Counted from the first letter of the stretch, positions 16,431 through 26,122 are shown. The stretch: 64,000 nucleotides of DNA from Arthrobacter sp. AZCC_0090 (GCF_014207375.1 NZ_JACHEE010000017.1:19094-83093), one strand, 5' to 3'. Notes: generated from the letters alone by a model not told the origin. Made by a program: numbers and translations.

Positions 16431-16982
16431 GTGATGAGCAGGGGAACACGGGGACAACCATCAGGACACCGCCACGTAGCGGGAAGTCGACGTTTGCTGC
16501 TTGCGGTGCCGCTGCTTGTGGTCGGACTGGCGACCGGCTGTTCCGCGCCGACTCCTGTCGTGTCGGGAAACGGTCCGGTTTCTTCGCCTTCCCCGTCGAG
16601 TCCAGCCACCCTGAGTCCAGCCACCCCCGATCCGGCCACCGCCAGTGCCGGCGCTGGAAGCTCATCGGCGTCGGCCTCGCTGAGCCCGAACACGGTGATC
16701 CTGAAACAGACCATGGAGTCCGCGCTCAAGACCCTGGCCGCGGCGTCCCCCAAGCCGACACAAGAAGCACTGCGATCGCAACTCGTTTCAGCGGGCATTC
16801 CGGCCTCGACCTTGGAGGTGTCCGCGAGCAAGACGCCCACAGGACTGGACGCCGATGCCATCGAGGCGGCGGCCAAACTGGACAAGGACTGCGTCATGGG
16901 CGAAATCAGGGACGGCCAGGTTTCAGTCTCCGTGCTGCCCGTGCTGGCCAGCGGCAAATGCTTCGTCGGAGATTCCCGCTAG
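16431..16982 (+). CDS. Small secreted lipoprotein of unknown function
   Basis: The frame begins at GTG 16431 or ATG 16434 and encodes about 183 residues. A basic n-region (SRGTRGQPSGHRHVAGSRR) is followed by the hydrophobic stretch LLLAVPLLVVGLATGC, where LATGC is a lipobox with the lipidated Cys. Next comes a Ser/Pro/Ala-rich linker and a compact C-terminal domain of about 90 residues with Cys in KDCVMGEI and GKCFVG that may form a disulfide. This looks like the actinobacterial DUF6993-type lipoproteins, though I assign that only tentatively. It ends 47 bases before ettA. Confidence 0.75.
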   Translation: MMSRGTRGQPSGHRHVAGSRRLLLAVPLLVVGLATGCSAPTPVVSGNGPVSSPSPSSPATLSPATPDPATASAGAGSSSASASLSPNTVILKQTMESALKTLAAASPKPTQEALRSQLVSAGIPASTLEVSASKTPTGLDADAIEAAAKLDKDCVMGEIRDGQVSVSVLPVLASGKCFVGDSR

Positions 16983-17029
16983 TAGCGCCGAATGTGAGTT
17001 ATGCCTTGCCACCCATTAGATTTAACGGC

Positions 17030-18712
17030 ATGGCGGAATTCATTTACACGATGACCAAGGCTCGCAAGGCTGTTGGCGAAAAACTTATCCTGGACGATGT
17101 CAGCATGTCGTTCTTCCCTGGCGCGAAGATCGGCGTTGTTGGCCCCAACGGGGCCGGTAAATCCACGATCCTTAAGATCATGGCTGGCCTTGACACACCG
17201 TCGAACGGCGAAGCCCGCCTCAGCCCCGGCTACTCCGTGGGCATCCTCCTGCAGGAGCCGCCCCTGAACGAGGAAAAGACCGTCCTGGGCAATGTCCAGG
17301 AAGGTGTGGGCGAGATTTACTCGAAGATCCAGCGCTTCAACGAGATCTCCGAGGAAATGGCCAACCCGGATGCCGACTACGACACCCTGCTGGAGGAAAT
17401 GGGCCACCTCCAGGAAGCGATCGACGCCGCAGATGCCTGGGACATCGATTCCCAACTCGAACAGGCCATGGACGCACTCCGCTGCCCGCCGGGCGACTCC
17501 GATGTGACTGTCCTGTCCGGTGGTGAGCGCCGCCGCGTAGCCCTCTGCAAGCTCCTGCTCCAGAAACCCGACCTCTTGCTCCTTGACGAGCCCACCAACC
17601 ACTTGGATGCCGAAAGCGTCTTGTGGCTGGAGCAGCACCTGTCTTCCTACCCGGGCGCGGTCCTCGCGATCACTCACGACCGCTACTTCCTGGACCACGT
17701 CGCCGAGTGGATCTGTGAAGTCGACCGCGGCCGCCTGTACCCCTATGAAGGCAACTACTCCACGTACTTGGAGAAGAAGCGCGCCCGCCTGGAAATCCAG
17801 GGCAAGAAGGACGCCAAGCAGGCCAAGCGCCTTAGCGAAGAACTTGAATGGGTGCGTTCCAACGCCAAGGGCCGCCAGACCAAGTCGAAGGCCCGTCTGG
17901 CCAGGTACGAGGAAATGGCAGCCGAGGCTGACCGCACCAGGAAGCTCGACTTCGAGGAAATCCAGATTCCGCCGGGACCCCGTCTAGGTGGCCTGGTCCT
18001 GGAAGCGAAGAACCTGCAGAAGGGTTTCGAAGACCGGACCCTGATCGACGGGCTTTCGTTCTCCCTTCCTCGCAACGGCATTGTTGGCGTCATCGGCCCC
18101 AATGGCGTCGGCAAGACCACCTTGTTCAAGACCATCGTCGGGCTGGAACCGCTCGACGGCGGCGACCTCAAGGTCGGCGACTCCGTGAAGATCTCTTACG
18201 CCGACCAGAGTCGCGGCGGCATCGACCCCAACAAGACGCTCTGGGAGGTCGTCTCCGACGGTCTCGACTTCATCCAGGTCGGCCACGTTGAAATGCCGTC
18301 CCGCGCCTACGTCGCGGCCTTCGGCTTCAAGGGGCCAGACCAGCAGAAGAAAGCCGGGGTACTCTCCGGTGGTGAGCGCAACCGTCTGAACCTGGCGCTG
18401 ACCCTCAAGCAGGGCGGAAACCTGCTGTTGCTTGACGAGCCCACCAACGACCTCGACGTCGAAACACTCAGCAGCCTTGAGAACGCCCTGCTCGAGTTCC
18501 CCGGCTGTGCTGTATTGGTCTCCCACGACCGGTGGTTCCTCGACCGTGTCGCCACCCATATCCTGGCCTATGAAGGCGACGAGGAAAACCCCTCAAAGTG
18601 GTACTGGTTCGAGGGTAACTTCGAGTCCTACGAGGAAAACAAGGTGGAGCGCCTCGGCCCGGACGCTGCCAAGCCGCACCGTGTGACACACCGCAAGTTG
18701 ACCCGCGACTAA
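17030..18712 (+). CDS. ettA: ABC-F translational throttle ATPase EttA
   Basis: A ribosome-binding ATPase that gates the first peptide bond according to energy state. The 560-residue protein has two ABC domains and no membrane part. Walker A1 is GPNGAGKST at 38-46; signature LSGGERRRVAL and Walker B LLLLDEPTNHLDAES follow. The linker carries the long helical hairpin with the KKARLEIQGKKDAKQAKRL-type arm. Domain 2 has Walker A2 GPNGVGKTT (Val in place of the usual Ala), LSGGERNRLNLAL and LLLLDEPTNDLDVETL. Start ATG 17030 (MAEFIYTMTKARK) matches the family. A strong terminator follows. Confidence 0.95.
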   Translation: MAEFIYTMTKARKAVGEKLILDDVSMSFFPGAKIGVVGPNGAGKSTILKIMAGLDTPSNGEARLSPGYSVGILLQEPPLNEEKTVLGNVQEGVGEIYSKIQRFNEISEEMANPDADYDTLLEEMGHLQEAIDAADAWDIDSQLEQAMDALRCPPGDSDVTVLSGGERRRVALCKLLLQKPDLLLLDEPTNHLDAESVLWLEQHLSSYPGAVLAITHDRYFLDHVAEWICEVDRGRLYPYEGNYSTYLEKKRARLEIQGKKDAKQAKRLSEELEWVRSNAKGRQTKSKARLARYEEMAAEADRTRKLDFEEIQIPPGPRLGGLVLEAKNLQKGFEDRTLIDGLSFSLPRNGIVGVIGPNGVGKTTLFKTIVGLEPLDGGDLKVGDSVKISYADQSRGGIDPNKTLWEVVSDGLDFIQVGHVEMPSRAYVAAFGFKGPDQQKKAGVLSGGERNRLNLALTLKQGGNLLLLDEPTNDLDVETLSSLENALLEFPGCAVLVSHDRWFLDRVATHILAYEGDEENPSKWYWFEGNFESYEENKVERLGPDAAKPHRVTHRKLTRD

Positions 18713-18730
18713 GCGTAAGCAACCATAGAA

Positions 18731-18773
18731 GGCCGGCGCCCTTGGATATCTTTCCGGGGCGCCGGCCTTTTTT
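18731..18773 (+). terminator. Rho-independent terminator of ettA
   Basis: GGCCGGCGCC (18731-18740) pairs with GGCGCCGGCC (18758-18767) and is followed by TTTTTTG. This is the clearest intrinsic terminator in the window. Confidence 0.93.
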
Positions 18774-18815
18774 GTTGGGATGATCTCGGCTGCCTTGTGG
18801 CGGCGAGGCAAGCAA

Positions 18816-19724
18816 CTACGACGGAATCCGGAGCATGCCTTCCTGCGCCACCGTGGCGACGTGCTGGCCATCACGGCTGAAGATCTTGCCGGTGGCCAGT
18901 CCACGGGCGCCTTGGGCGCTGGGGGACTCCTGGACGTAGAGCAGCCATTCATCCACGCGGACGGGACGATGCCACCACATGGCGTGGTCAAGGCTGGCTA
19001 CGCTCATGCCCGGCGACATCCAGCTCAACCCGTTCTTGCGCAGCACAGATTCGAGGATCGTGTAGTCGCTCGCGTAGGCCAGGGCTGCCAGGTGAAGGTT
19101 GGGGTCGTCCGGCATCGGGCCGAAGGTCTTCATCCAGACAGCGTTGCTGGCTATCCGGTCCTTGGGTGCTTCCACATACAGTGCCGGATTGACGTGGCGG
19201 ACATCGAAGGGTCGCTCGAAGGACATGTGGCGGGCCAGCGGATGGTCGTACTTCTGCAGGAGTTCGGCCGTACTCGGCAGGGATTCGGGGTCCGGGATCC
19301 CCACTGGCATGGCGGTCTGGTGCTCCACGCCCTCTGCCTCGGTCTGGAAGGAAGCGATCATCGACAGGATCGGTTTTCCTTCTTGATACGCGTGTACCCG
19401 GCGCGCCGAGAACGAGCGTCCGTCACGCAGGCGTTCCACGCTGAAAGTGATCGGTTGGTTGGCGTCCCCGGGACGAAGGAAATAGCCGTGCATCGAATGG
19501 ACGGTTCGGTCCTTCTCCACGGTGTGCATACCGGCCACAAGTGATTGCGCCAGCACTTGCCCGCCGAAGACGCGATGTCGCGGCTGTTTCTGGGACGGCC
19601 CAAGGAAGATGTCCTCGGCTGTCCTCGCGCCGTCGAAATCGGCCAGGGACAACAGCTCGATGAGGGTGGATGTCGGGTCCTCGATGGCAACCTGATGTTC
19701 CAGGCCGGCGTGCGCGTCAGTCAT
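18816..19724 (-). CDS. tesB: Acyl-CoA thioesterase II (TesB-type, double hotdog)
   Basis: Hydrolyses acyl-CoA to free acid and CoA. The 302-residue length fits. It has the first hotdog motif HRVFGGQVLAQSLVAG, the HGYFLRPGD segment, SVERLRDGRSFSARRVHAYQEGKPI, and in the second hotdog LASDYTILES-like LAYASDYTILESVL plus SLDHAMWWHRPVRVDEWLLYVQESPSA. The catalytic triad of Asp, Thr/Ser and Gln is in place (Asp in SDYTIL; Gln in QESPSA). It converges on ettA, with the terminator between, and diverges from the next gene. Confidence 0.93.
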   Translation of the reverse strand: MTDAHAGLEHQVAIEDPTSTLIELLSLADFDGARTAEDIFLGPSQKQPRHRVFGGQVLAQSLVAGMHTVEKDRTVHSMHGYFLRPGDANQPITFSVERLRDGRSFSARRVHAYQEGKPILSMIASFQTEAEGVEHQTAMPVGIPDPESLPSTAELLQKYDHPLARHMSFERPFDVRHVNPALYVEAPKDRIASNAVWMKTFGPMPDDPNLHLAALAYASDYTILESVLRKNGLSWMSPGMSVASLDHAMWWHRPVRVDEWLLYVQESPSAQGARGLATGKIFSRDGQHVATVAQEGMLRIPS

Positions 19725-19787
19725 GGTTCGACTCTAGACGCCGCCCCGACCCCTCTCAACCGCGGACATGCCGGTAGAGTCGATGAT

Positions 19788-20462
19788 GTGTCCGATGTAC
19801 TGACCCAGTCTTTCCATTTCGTCGATCCCCGTGATCTGGCCGATCTCCGCACCTATGTCACGCGTGCCAAGAGCATCGACGACGGCGCGATTCGGCTCCA
19901 GGCATCCGGCCGCGTCCTGGCTGCATATGTGTGTGTCCTGAGGCCGCGCCTCCTGGGCGAATCGACCCCCACTATCCTCGGGCTGCGCACCATCGCCCTG
20001 GCCGATGAGGCCCACGCGGACGTCACCGTGACCCTGTCGTCGGTCTTGGACCGCCTAGCGCGCTCCGGTGCCGACGACGTCGAGTTGCCGATCCCGCCGT
20101 CGACCGTTTCCGAATCGTGGGCGGGAGTTGGGGCGCCGCGCAGCGGCTGGGAGCCGCTGGGTTCAGTTCCCGACGTCGAGCTCAAGTCCGTTGCGAATGC
20201 CGGCATCGCCGAGGTTGCCGGGATTGTTCCGGATCAGCCGGGCGCTTTGATTGTCAACAATGCCAGGGCAACAGTGTGGGGACGGGAGATTCCGGGACTC
20301 GACGGCGTGCCCGCAGGTGCAGCGTTCGCGGCCATGGCGCTCGGTTTCCTTGGCGATGGGGAACACCGCCTCTTCCGCAACGGCCGTTGGTTCCGGCTCA
20401 GCGGAAGCCGGGGCCACATCCTGGCACGATCGGGATCAGGCCTGGCCTTCCAGGCTCACTGA
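19788..20462 (+). CDS. Conserved hypothetical protein (about 224 aa)
   Basis: I do not recognise a named family. A GTG at 19788 (VSDVLTQSFHFVDPRDLADL) is the most sensible start; frames further upstream are antisense to tesB. The N-terminal half (to about 110) has a predicted alpha/beta order with YVTRAKSIDDGAIRLQASGRVLAAYVCVL. The C-terminal half has GREIPGLDGVPAGAAFAAMALGFLG, then a short beta stretch RNGRWFRLSGSRGHILAR. There is no signal peptide and no clear membrane segment apart from the moderately hydrophobic AAFAAMALGFL. Codon use matches the genome. It converges on the haemoglobin gene. Confidence 0.7.
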   Translation: MSDVLTQSFHFVDPRDLADLRTYVTRAKSIDDGAIRLQASGRVLAAYVCVLRPRLLGESTPTILGLRTIALADEAHADVTVTLSSVLDRLARSGADDVELPIPPSTVSESWAGVGAPRSGWEPLGSVPDVELKSVANAGIAEVAGIVPDQPGALIVNNARATVWGREIPGLDGVPAGAAFAAMALGFLGDGEHRLFRNGRWFRLSGSRGHILARSGSGLAFQAH

Positions 20463-20506
20463 GCCCGAGCCAACCCCGAGCCAACACAGCCCAGCCGCCT
20501 ACAAGC

Positions 20507-20980
20507 TCAGGGCTGCTGGATCGACGGGCTGTTCACCATGGTGAGTGCAGCCCGCTCCATGTAGTCCCACAGTGTGCCTTCGTGGAGCGGCGACAACCCG
20601 AGCGAATCCACTGCCGAGCGCATGTGGAAGAGCCAGCGGTCCTTGGCTTCTGGTGTCACCTGGAACGGCATATGCCGCATCCTCAATCGGGGGTGCCCAC
20701 GTTCCTCGCTGTAGGTGACTGGACCGCCCCAATACTGCTCAAGAAACATGAGGAACCGTCGCTTTGCCGGAGCGAGGTCTTCTTCCGGGTACATGGGCCG
20801 GAGCAAAGGATCTCCGGCGACGCCGTCGTAGAACACATCGATGAGTTTCACGAAAGTCTCGTGGCCACCGATGGCCTCATAGAAGCTGTCGGTGTAGGCA
20901 GGCTGGCTGAACGGATCATTTTGCATCAACTGCCGCCGTTCGGCCGGATGCGGTGGTGCGGATTCCGGCTGGCTGCTCAT
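20507..20980 (-). CDS. glbO: Group II truncated haemoglobin
   Basis: A 2-on-2 haem globin that binds O2 and helps detoxify NO or peroxide. About 157 residues with YEAIGGHETFVKLIDVFYDGVAGDPLLRPMYPEEDL at the start of the fold, the group II pattern FLMFLEQYWGGPVTYSEERGHPRLRMRHMPF (proximal His in MRHMPF), and KDRWLFHMRSAVD. The ATG at 20980 follows the mscS TGA after one base (TGAcATG), so the two genes are probably translationally coupled. A shorter start at MQNDPF is possible. In mycobacteria the homologue GlbO associates with membrane lipids. Confidence 0.93.
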   Translation of the reverse strand: MSSQPESAPPHPAERRQLMQNDPFSQPAYTDSFYEAIGGHETFVKLIDVFYDGVAGDPLLRPMYPEEDLAPAKRRFLMFLEQYWGGPVTYSEERGHPRLRMRHMPFQVTPEAKDRWLFHMRSAVDSLGLSPLHEGTLWDYMERAALTMVNSPSIQQP

Positions 20981-20981
20981 G

Positions 20982-21710
20982 TCACTCACTGGCTTTCTGC
21001 TCTTGAATCTTGAGGGATTCCTTTGAAGATCGAGGCGCACCAGATGCCGCGGCTTCGGCAGGCGCAGTACCGGGAGGTGCAGGCGGAACGTCGTCCGGTG
21101 AAGCAGGTTCCTCCGGAACGTAGTCGCCTTGCGAACGGTTGCCCACCCTTAGGATCTCTCCGTTGCGCAGGTACCAGATGGCGCCGTCTTCGGCCTTGAG
21201 CCGGGTGATCCGGAGACCTACCGATTCAACGGTACCAATCACTTCGGTGGTGACGATCACGTCGCCGATTCCAAATTGATCCTCGATGGTGATGAAGATC
21301 CCGGACAGGAAATCGCGGATGAGTTGTTGGGCGCCAAAGCCAATGGCCACACCCAAAATGCCGACGCTCGTGAGTAGCGGCGCAATGTCCACGTTGAGGA
21401 ATTTGAGCACGTAGATGATGACGATGACCACCACCACGACGCTGAGAATACTCGTCAGCAGTGAACCAATGGTGTGCGCACGCTGGGATCGCCGTTCGTG
21501 GTCCAGCGCCCGGAAGGCCGGCTGGGCCCACTTGAAATGCGGTTTCTTGAAGAAACTGGTGCCCTCGGCCACGCGGCGGGTGATACGCAGAATGACGAAC
21601 CGGGCCACAACCCAGACAACCAATCCAATGCCAAGCGTCACGAAGATTGACGCGAAATCGATCTTGGCGGCATCAGCCACGATGTTATCGGTCGACGAGG
21701 CGACGTTCAT
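20982..21710 (-). CDS. mscS: Small mechanosensitive channel, MscS family
   Basis: A 242-residue channel that opens on membrane tension to release solutes. Predicted membrane helices are at about 20-42, 82-104 and 110-125. The pore helix and first beta segment read LTSVGILGVAIGFGAQQLIRDFLSGIFITIEDQFGIGD, the family hallmark, and IWYLRNGEILRVGNRSQG marks the upper beta domain. The protein lacks most of the alpha/beta cytoplasmic vestibule and ends in a Pro/Ala-rich tail. It is the first gene of a two-gene unit with glbO. Confidence 0.92.
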   Translation of the reverse strand: MNVASSTDNIVADAAKIDFASIFVTLGIGLVVWVVARFVILRITRRVAEGTSFFKKPHFKWAQPAFRALDHERRSQRAHTIGSLLTSILSVVVVVIVIIYVLKFLNVDIAPLLTSVGILGVAIGFGAQQLIRDFLSGIFITIEDQFGIGDVIVTTEVIGTVESVGLRITRLKAEDGAIWYLRNGEILRVGNRSQGDYVPEEPASPDDVPPAPPGTAPAEAAASGAPRSSKESLKIQEQKASE

Positions 21711-21857
21711 TTGGGGAAATGCTCCTCACTGGATCCAATTGTTCGCCGGGCCCTTTTTCGCCGGGCGCTGAACACTCTGTCCACAGCCAACCCTATCGCC
21801 GTAGCGTGGCGGCATACGCATACTGATTCCGGGGCGCAGAGCCTTCTTGCCATCCGG

Positions 21858-22337
21858 CTAGCTGACCGCCGCCGTCGTGCTCGGCTCATGCAGAACCGGA
21901 AAGTTGACGCTCCGGGCGATGAAGCACACTTGGTTGGCCTCATGGTGCAATTCGTCCATCAGGGAGAGATGCGCGGGGTCGGCAACCGTGACCTGCGGCT
22001 TCAAAATGACGTTCTCGAACTGGCCGCTGCCATCGCGGTTGAGGCGCATCATCCCCTCGGCGTGGTCAACATAGTCCGTGACCACAACGCCGTGCTTGAC
22101 CGCGACATGCAGGAAGGACAGCATGTGGCACTGGGACAGGGCGGCGAGCAGCAACTGTTCGGGGTTGTACCGGCTACGGTCGCCATGGAATGTCGGGTCC
22201 GAGGATCCCTTCAGGACGGGCAGCCCGGGGATCTCGACGTCGTGGTCCCGGGCATAGCCGCGGTAGGTGGAGGTCCCACTGCCCAGATTTCCGGTCCAGC
22301 GCACTGTCAGGGAGTAGTGGTGTTCGTCCAGGCTCAT
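21858..22337 (-). CDS. OsmC-family peroxide-reducing protein
   Basis: 159 residues of the OsmC/Ohr superfamily, which reduce organic hydroperoxides using two cysteines. The first catalytic Cys is in LLLAALSQCHMLSFLHVA and the second in HHEANQVCFIARSVNFPV. The N-terminal strand part HHYSLTVRWTGN and SSDPTFHGDRSRYNPEQLLL match the stand-alone YhfA/OsmC-like branch better than Ohr itself. It lies 82 bases downstream of pepN on the same strand, but a common transcript is not proven. Confidence 0.88.
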   Translation of the reverse strand: MSLDEHHYSLTVRWTGNLGSGTSTYRGYARDHDVEIPGLPVLKGSSDPTFHGDRSRYNPEQLLLAALSQCHMLSFLHVAVKHGVVVTDYVDHAEGMMRLNRDGSGQFENVILKPQVTVADPAHLSLMDELHHEANQVCFIARSVNFPVLHEPSTTAAVS

Positions 22338-22419
22338 GCGGAAAGTCTAACGGCGGCACTCGGGGTCAGGCGTGCCATGCGGCCCCGGCTCCAGGAATAC
22401 GGAACCGGGGCCTCGCGGT

Positions 22420-24981
22420 TTAGGCGTCTGCTGCGCGGGCCCTCAAGGCGCGGGCCACGCCGTCGCGGTTTTCGAGCATCATGCGCCGCAGCGCGCTGCT
22501 ATCCGCCGGCAGCTCAGCCAGGAACTTGTCCGTGCGGTCCACGGTGGCCTGGGTGGTCAGCTGCGCGGGGTAAAGCCCGACGACGATCTGCTGGGCCAGC
22601 GCATGGGTGCGGTTGGCAACAATCTCCGGGACGGCCTCAAAGTACTTTTCGGCGTACGGTTCCAGCAGGGAGGTATCCAGCACGCGAGTGAAACCTGCGA
22701 CGGCGGAGCTTTGGATGGCATTGGAAAGCTCGCCGGTCACAACGATCTTCTTCCACGCAGTGGCCTTGGCCTCCGGGGTGGGAAGGGCTGCCGTCGCCAA
22801 GGCTGCGGCGTTCTGGCCGTTGGCCGTGTGGTCGCGCTCAAGTTCGGCGTCGATCAGGTCCTGACCTTGCCGGCCGCCCACCACCAGTGAGGTGAGGAGT
22901 TCCCAGCGCAAGTCCTGGTCAACGGTCAGGCCATCCATAATGGTGCGGCCGTCCAGGAGCGCCTGGACGGTGTCCAGCTGGGAGCTGCTGGCGGCGAGAA
23001 GCGCGAACGACTTCACGAATTGGAGCTGGGCGTCCGATCCGGCAGCCGCAGTAGAGGAGAGTTCCCACAGCTTGTCCGCGGCAGACACTGTAGCGGCAAC
23101 CTTGTGTTCTGCTGCGACGTAGTAGGTCAGTGTCGTGGCCAGCTGGCGCAGCTGGACCAGGGTCACGGAAGAATCGGTCTCGGACGCGATGTTCGCGAGA
23201 ATCAGTTCGGCATAGCCGCGGGCCGAAGTCTCGCCGTCGCGCGCCGCATCCCATGCCGAGCCCCAAACCAAGGTGCGGGGCAGGCTACCGGCGAAGTCCT
23301 TCAGGTGGGCCTTCGCGGTGGCCAAGGAAGTGGGGTCGAGGCGGACCTTCGCGTAGGCGAGGTCGTCGTCGTTGAGCAGGACCAGGTCCGGACGTTCCAG
23401 CCCGGCAAGGGCGGGGACATCGGTCCGGGCGCCGTCGACGTCGAGCTCCTCCCTGTGGGTGCGCTCGAGCTTGCCATCGGAGGAGAGGTTGTAGAAACCT
23501 ACGGCGAGGCGGTGTGGGCGCAGAGTGGGCTGTTCGTCGATAGCTGTCTGCAGGATCGAAAACGACGTGATCATACCGTCCGCATCGACCTCGAGCTCCG
23601 GGGCGAGCGTGTTAACGCCGGCGGTCTCAAGCCAGAGCTTGCCCCACTGGTCCAAGTCACGGCCACTGGCAGCTTCGAGTTCCTTCATGAGGTCTACCAA
23701 TTCGGTGTTCTGCCAAGCATGCTTCTGGAAATACTCGCGGACGCCGGCCATGAATTGTTCCGGTCCTACCCAGGCAACCAACTGCCGCAGGACGGAAGCC
23801 CCCTTGGCATAGGTGATGCCATCGAAGTTGACCTCGACATCCTGGAGATCATTGATCTCGGCGAAAATCGGGTGCGTCGTGGGCAGTTGGTCCTGCCGGT
23901 ACGCCCAGGATTTCTCCACCGAGGCAAAAGTGGTCCACGCCCGGTCGAATTCCGTGTTCTCGACGGCAGCCAAGTGGGACATGTACTCGGCAAAGGACTC
24001 GTTGAGCCAGAGGTCATTCCACCAGCGCATCGTGACGAGGTCGCCGAACCACATGTGCGCCAGCTCGTGCAGCACTGTGATGGCCCGGCGTTCGATCTGG
24101 GCGCCAGTGACCTTGCCCCGGAAGACGTATCCCTCGAGAATCGTCACCGCGCCTGCGTTTTCCATGGCGCCGGCGTTGAACTCGGGGACGAACAGTTGGT
24201 CGTACTTTTCGAAGGGGTAAGGGAAACCGAACTGGGCCTCGAAGAACTCAAAACCCTGGCGGGTCAGTTCAAAGATGTTATCGGCGTCCAAGTACTGCAT
24301 GAGGGACTTGCGGGCGAAGACACCCAGGGGGATGGTCCGGCCATCTGAGCTGGTGACCTTGCTGCGGACCGCTTGGTACGGGCCCGCGATCAGGGCGGTG
24401 ACGTAGGAGGAGATTCGGGGAGTGGGGGCGAAATGCCAGACCGAGCGAGCACCGCCGTCGTCCCCGGGGGTGGTTTCCACCTGTACGGGAGTGGGGGAGT
24501 TGGAAATGAGATCCCAGTGCGAAGGCGCAGTAACCGTGAACCTGAATGCCGCCTTCAGGTCCGGCTGCTCGAACACAGCGAACATACGGCGGGAATCGGG
24601 TACCTCGAACTGGGTGTACAGGTAGACCTCGTTGTCCACCGGGTCCACGAAACGGTGCAGGCCTTCACCAGTGTTCATGTAAGGGGCGTCGGCAACTACC
24701 TTGAGCTCGTTCTCGGCGGCGAGCCCGGGCAATTGGATGCGCTCGCCGTCGGACACAACTGCGGGATCCAACTCGGTGCCGTTCAGCGTCACGCTGTGGA
24801 CGGTTTCCGTGATCGCGTCGATAAAGCTCGAGGAACCTTCGACGGCGGAGAACTTCACTACCGTGGTGGAGCCGAAGACCGTGGCGCCCTTCGTCAAGTC
24901 GAGCGTGACGTCATACGAGGTCACGGTGAGCAGTTCTGCGCGCTGCCCGGCTTCGGCGCGCGTCAGGTTCAGGCCTGGCAA
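22420..24981 (-). CDS. pepN: Aminopeptidase N (M1 family zinc peptidase)
   Basis: Cytoplasmic aminopeptidase that trims peptides from protein turnover. I start it at TTG 24981 because GGAGGCACCACC precedes it and LPGLNLTRAEA is the usual family N-terminus; the frame extends to 25050 but without family match. The protein has 853 residues. From this start, GAMENAG lies at about 271-277 and the zinc site HELAH (305-309) is followed by LNESFAEY with the third zinc ligand Glu at about 328. The ERAP1_C-like C-terminal helical domain is complete. OsmC follows on the same strand; DUF1648 diverges. Confidence 0.95.
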   Translation of the reverse strand: MPGLNLTRAEAGQRAELLTVTSYDVTLDLTKGATVFGSTTVVKFSAVEGSSSFIDAITETVHSVTLNGTELDPAVVSDGERIQLPGLAAENELKVVADAPYMNTGEGLHRFVDPVDNEVYLYTQFEVPDSRRMFAVFEQPDLKAAFRFTVTAPSHWDLISNSPTPVQVETTPGDDGGARSVWHFAPTPRISSYVTALIAGPYQAVRSKVTSSDGRTIPLGVFARKSLMQYLDADNIFELTRQGFEFFEAQFGFPYPFEKYDQLFVPEFNAGAMENAGAVTILEGYVFRGKVTGAQIERRAITVLHELAHMWFGDLVTMRWWNDLWLNESFAEYMSHLAAVENTEFDRAWTTFASVEKSWAYRQDQLPTTHPIFAEINDLQDVEVNFDGITYAKGASVLRQLVAWVGPEQFMAGVREYFQKHAWQNTELVDLMKELEAASGRDLDQWGKLWLETAGVNTLAPELEVDADGMITSFSILQTAIDEQPTLRPHRLAVGFYNLSSDGKLERTHREELDVDGARTDVPALAGLERPDLVLLNDDDLAYAKVRLDPTSLATAKAHLKDFAGSLPRTLVWGSAWDAARDGETSARGYAELILANIASETDSSVTLVQLRQLATTLTYYVAAEHKVAATVSAADKLWELSSTAAAGSDAQLQFVKSFALLAASSSQLDTVQALLDGRTIMDGLTVDQDLRWELLTSLVVGGRQGQDLIDAELERDHTANGQNAAALATAALPTPEAKATAWKKIVVTGELSNAIQSSAVAGFTRVLDTSLLEPYAEKYFEAVPEIVANRTHALAQQIVVGLYPAQLTTQATVDRTDKFLAELPADSSALRRMMLENRDGVARALRARAADA

Positions 24982-25120
24982 GGTGGTGCCTCCAAGAAGG
25001 GGTTGCAGGAAGCCGGCTGACTTCAGCCAACGCCGGCGCTGTGAAGTCATTCTTTCATTTGAACGCGGCTTGGCAAGGACGCTGGATTACAGTGTCGCTG
25101 GCCGGGGGTAGCGTTGGAAC

Positions 25121-26122
25121 ATGGGAAAGATGCGCGACTCGTTGGACCTCCGGGCTCTCCGCTTTGCAGTGGCATTTCCGCTGCTGCTCGCCGCCGCATT
25201 CGCCGTGTGCGCGCTCATGTTGCGCAACAACCTTCCCGAGCCCGTCGCCATTGCGTGGAACGCCGACGGCGGAAGCAGCTTTGCGCCGTTCGCCGCCTAC
25301 ATGTTCGGAGGAACCGGCCTCATGGTCCTGACAGGGTGGTTGGTCTTCATCCAAGCCGTACCCCTTGCCAGGCCAGTGATCATGCGTCGGTTCATGATGG
25401 GCTTGGGTCTCATGGTGACGCTCTTCATCACCGCCGTGCTAGCCGCCGGACTCGTGGGACAAACGGGCCTCGCCGATGCCCGCAACTCCCACGTTGACGC
25501 CACCGTCCTCGCGCTCGGTGCCGGTGCGGCCCTGCCCCTGGGCGTGGTCATGATGATGGTTTTCAAGCCTGATCCACGCTGGACGCCGGAGGATGACGCC
25601 GCCCTCGAAGCCGAAGTAACCCTGAAGGAAGACCCCGGCCTGGCGGAAGATTCCATGTTGCTGTGGGTTCACGCGAGAAGCTCGGTGTTCGTCATGATCT
25701 GCGTGGCCACTCTATTTCCTGCCCTGTTGATCGCGATTGCGCTCCCGTGGCTGGGCGCGTTGCTCGCGGCGGCCGCAGTCATCGGAGCGTGTTTCCTCTT
25801 CGTTCGGGTGCGTGCTGACCGGGGAGGAGTGCAGGTCTTCGTTGCCGGCGTCCTAAAGGTCTTGACCGTGCCCGCCGTGGACATCGCCGGAGCGGCCGCA
25901 CAAGAAGTCAGGGCCGCTGACTTTGGCGGCTGGGGACTCCGGCACCACGCCGGAGCCACCGCCATCCTCGTGAGTAGCGGGCCCGCCGTCGTCGTCCGCC
26001 AGGTCAGTGGCCGCAGGGTCGCGTTCAGCGCCGGGAGCTCCGCCACGGCGGACAGGCTCGCGGGAATCCTGAACCGCGTCGCGGCCCGTGCGCAGCGTGG
26101 AGAGCAGCCTCCTGCTCCCTGA
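25121..26122 (+). CDS. DUF1648-domain membrane protein
   Basis: A 333-residue integral membrane protein. The N-terminal hydrophobic helix (about 14-36) is followed by LPEPVAIAWNADGGSS, the DUF1648 motif (usually LPxxVPxHWxxxGxxD). Further hydrophobic segments lie near 50-75, 88-115, 128-148 and a pair at 190-228. The C-terminal third (from about 230) is soluble with FGGWGLRHHAGATAILVSSGPAVVVRQVSGRRVAFS, resembling a PH-like or bacterial PH domain. Some family members are immunity or stress-linked membrane proteins, but no partner is visible here. It diverges from pepN by about 140 bases. Confidence 0.85.
   Translation: MGKMRDSLDLRALRFAVAFPLLLAAAFAVCALMLRNNLPEPVAIAWNADGGSSFAPFAAYMFGGTGLMVLTGWLVFIQAVPLARPVIMRRFMMGLGLMVTLFITAVLAAGLVGQTGLADARNSHVDATVLALGAGAALPLGVVMMMVFKPDPRWTPEDDAALEAEVTLKEDPGLAEDSMLLWVHARSSVFVMICVATLFPALLIAIALPWLGALLAAAAVIGACFLFVRVRADRGGVQVFVAGVLKVLTVPAVDIAGAAAQEVRAADFGGWGLRHHAGATAILVSSGPAVVVRQVSGRRVAFSAGSSATADRLAGILNRVAARAQRGEQPPAP

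Noticed and set aside
23020..24348. Long plus-strand frame opposite pepN
   Set aside because: Shadow of pepN for the same codon-bias reason; no start signal and no recognisable domain.
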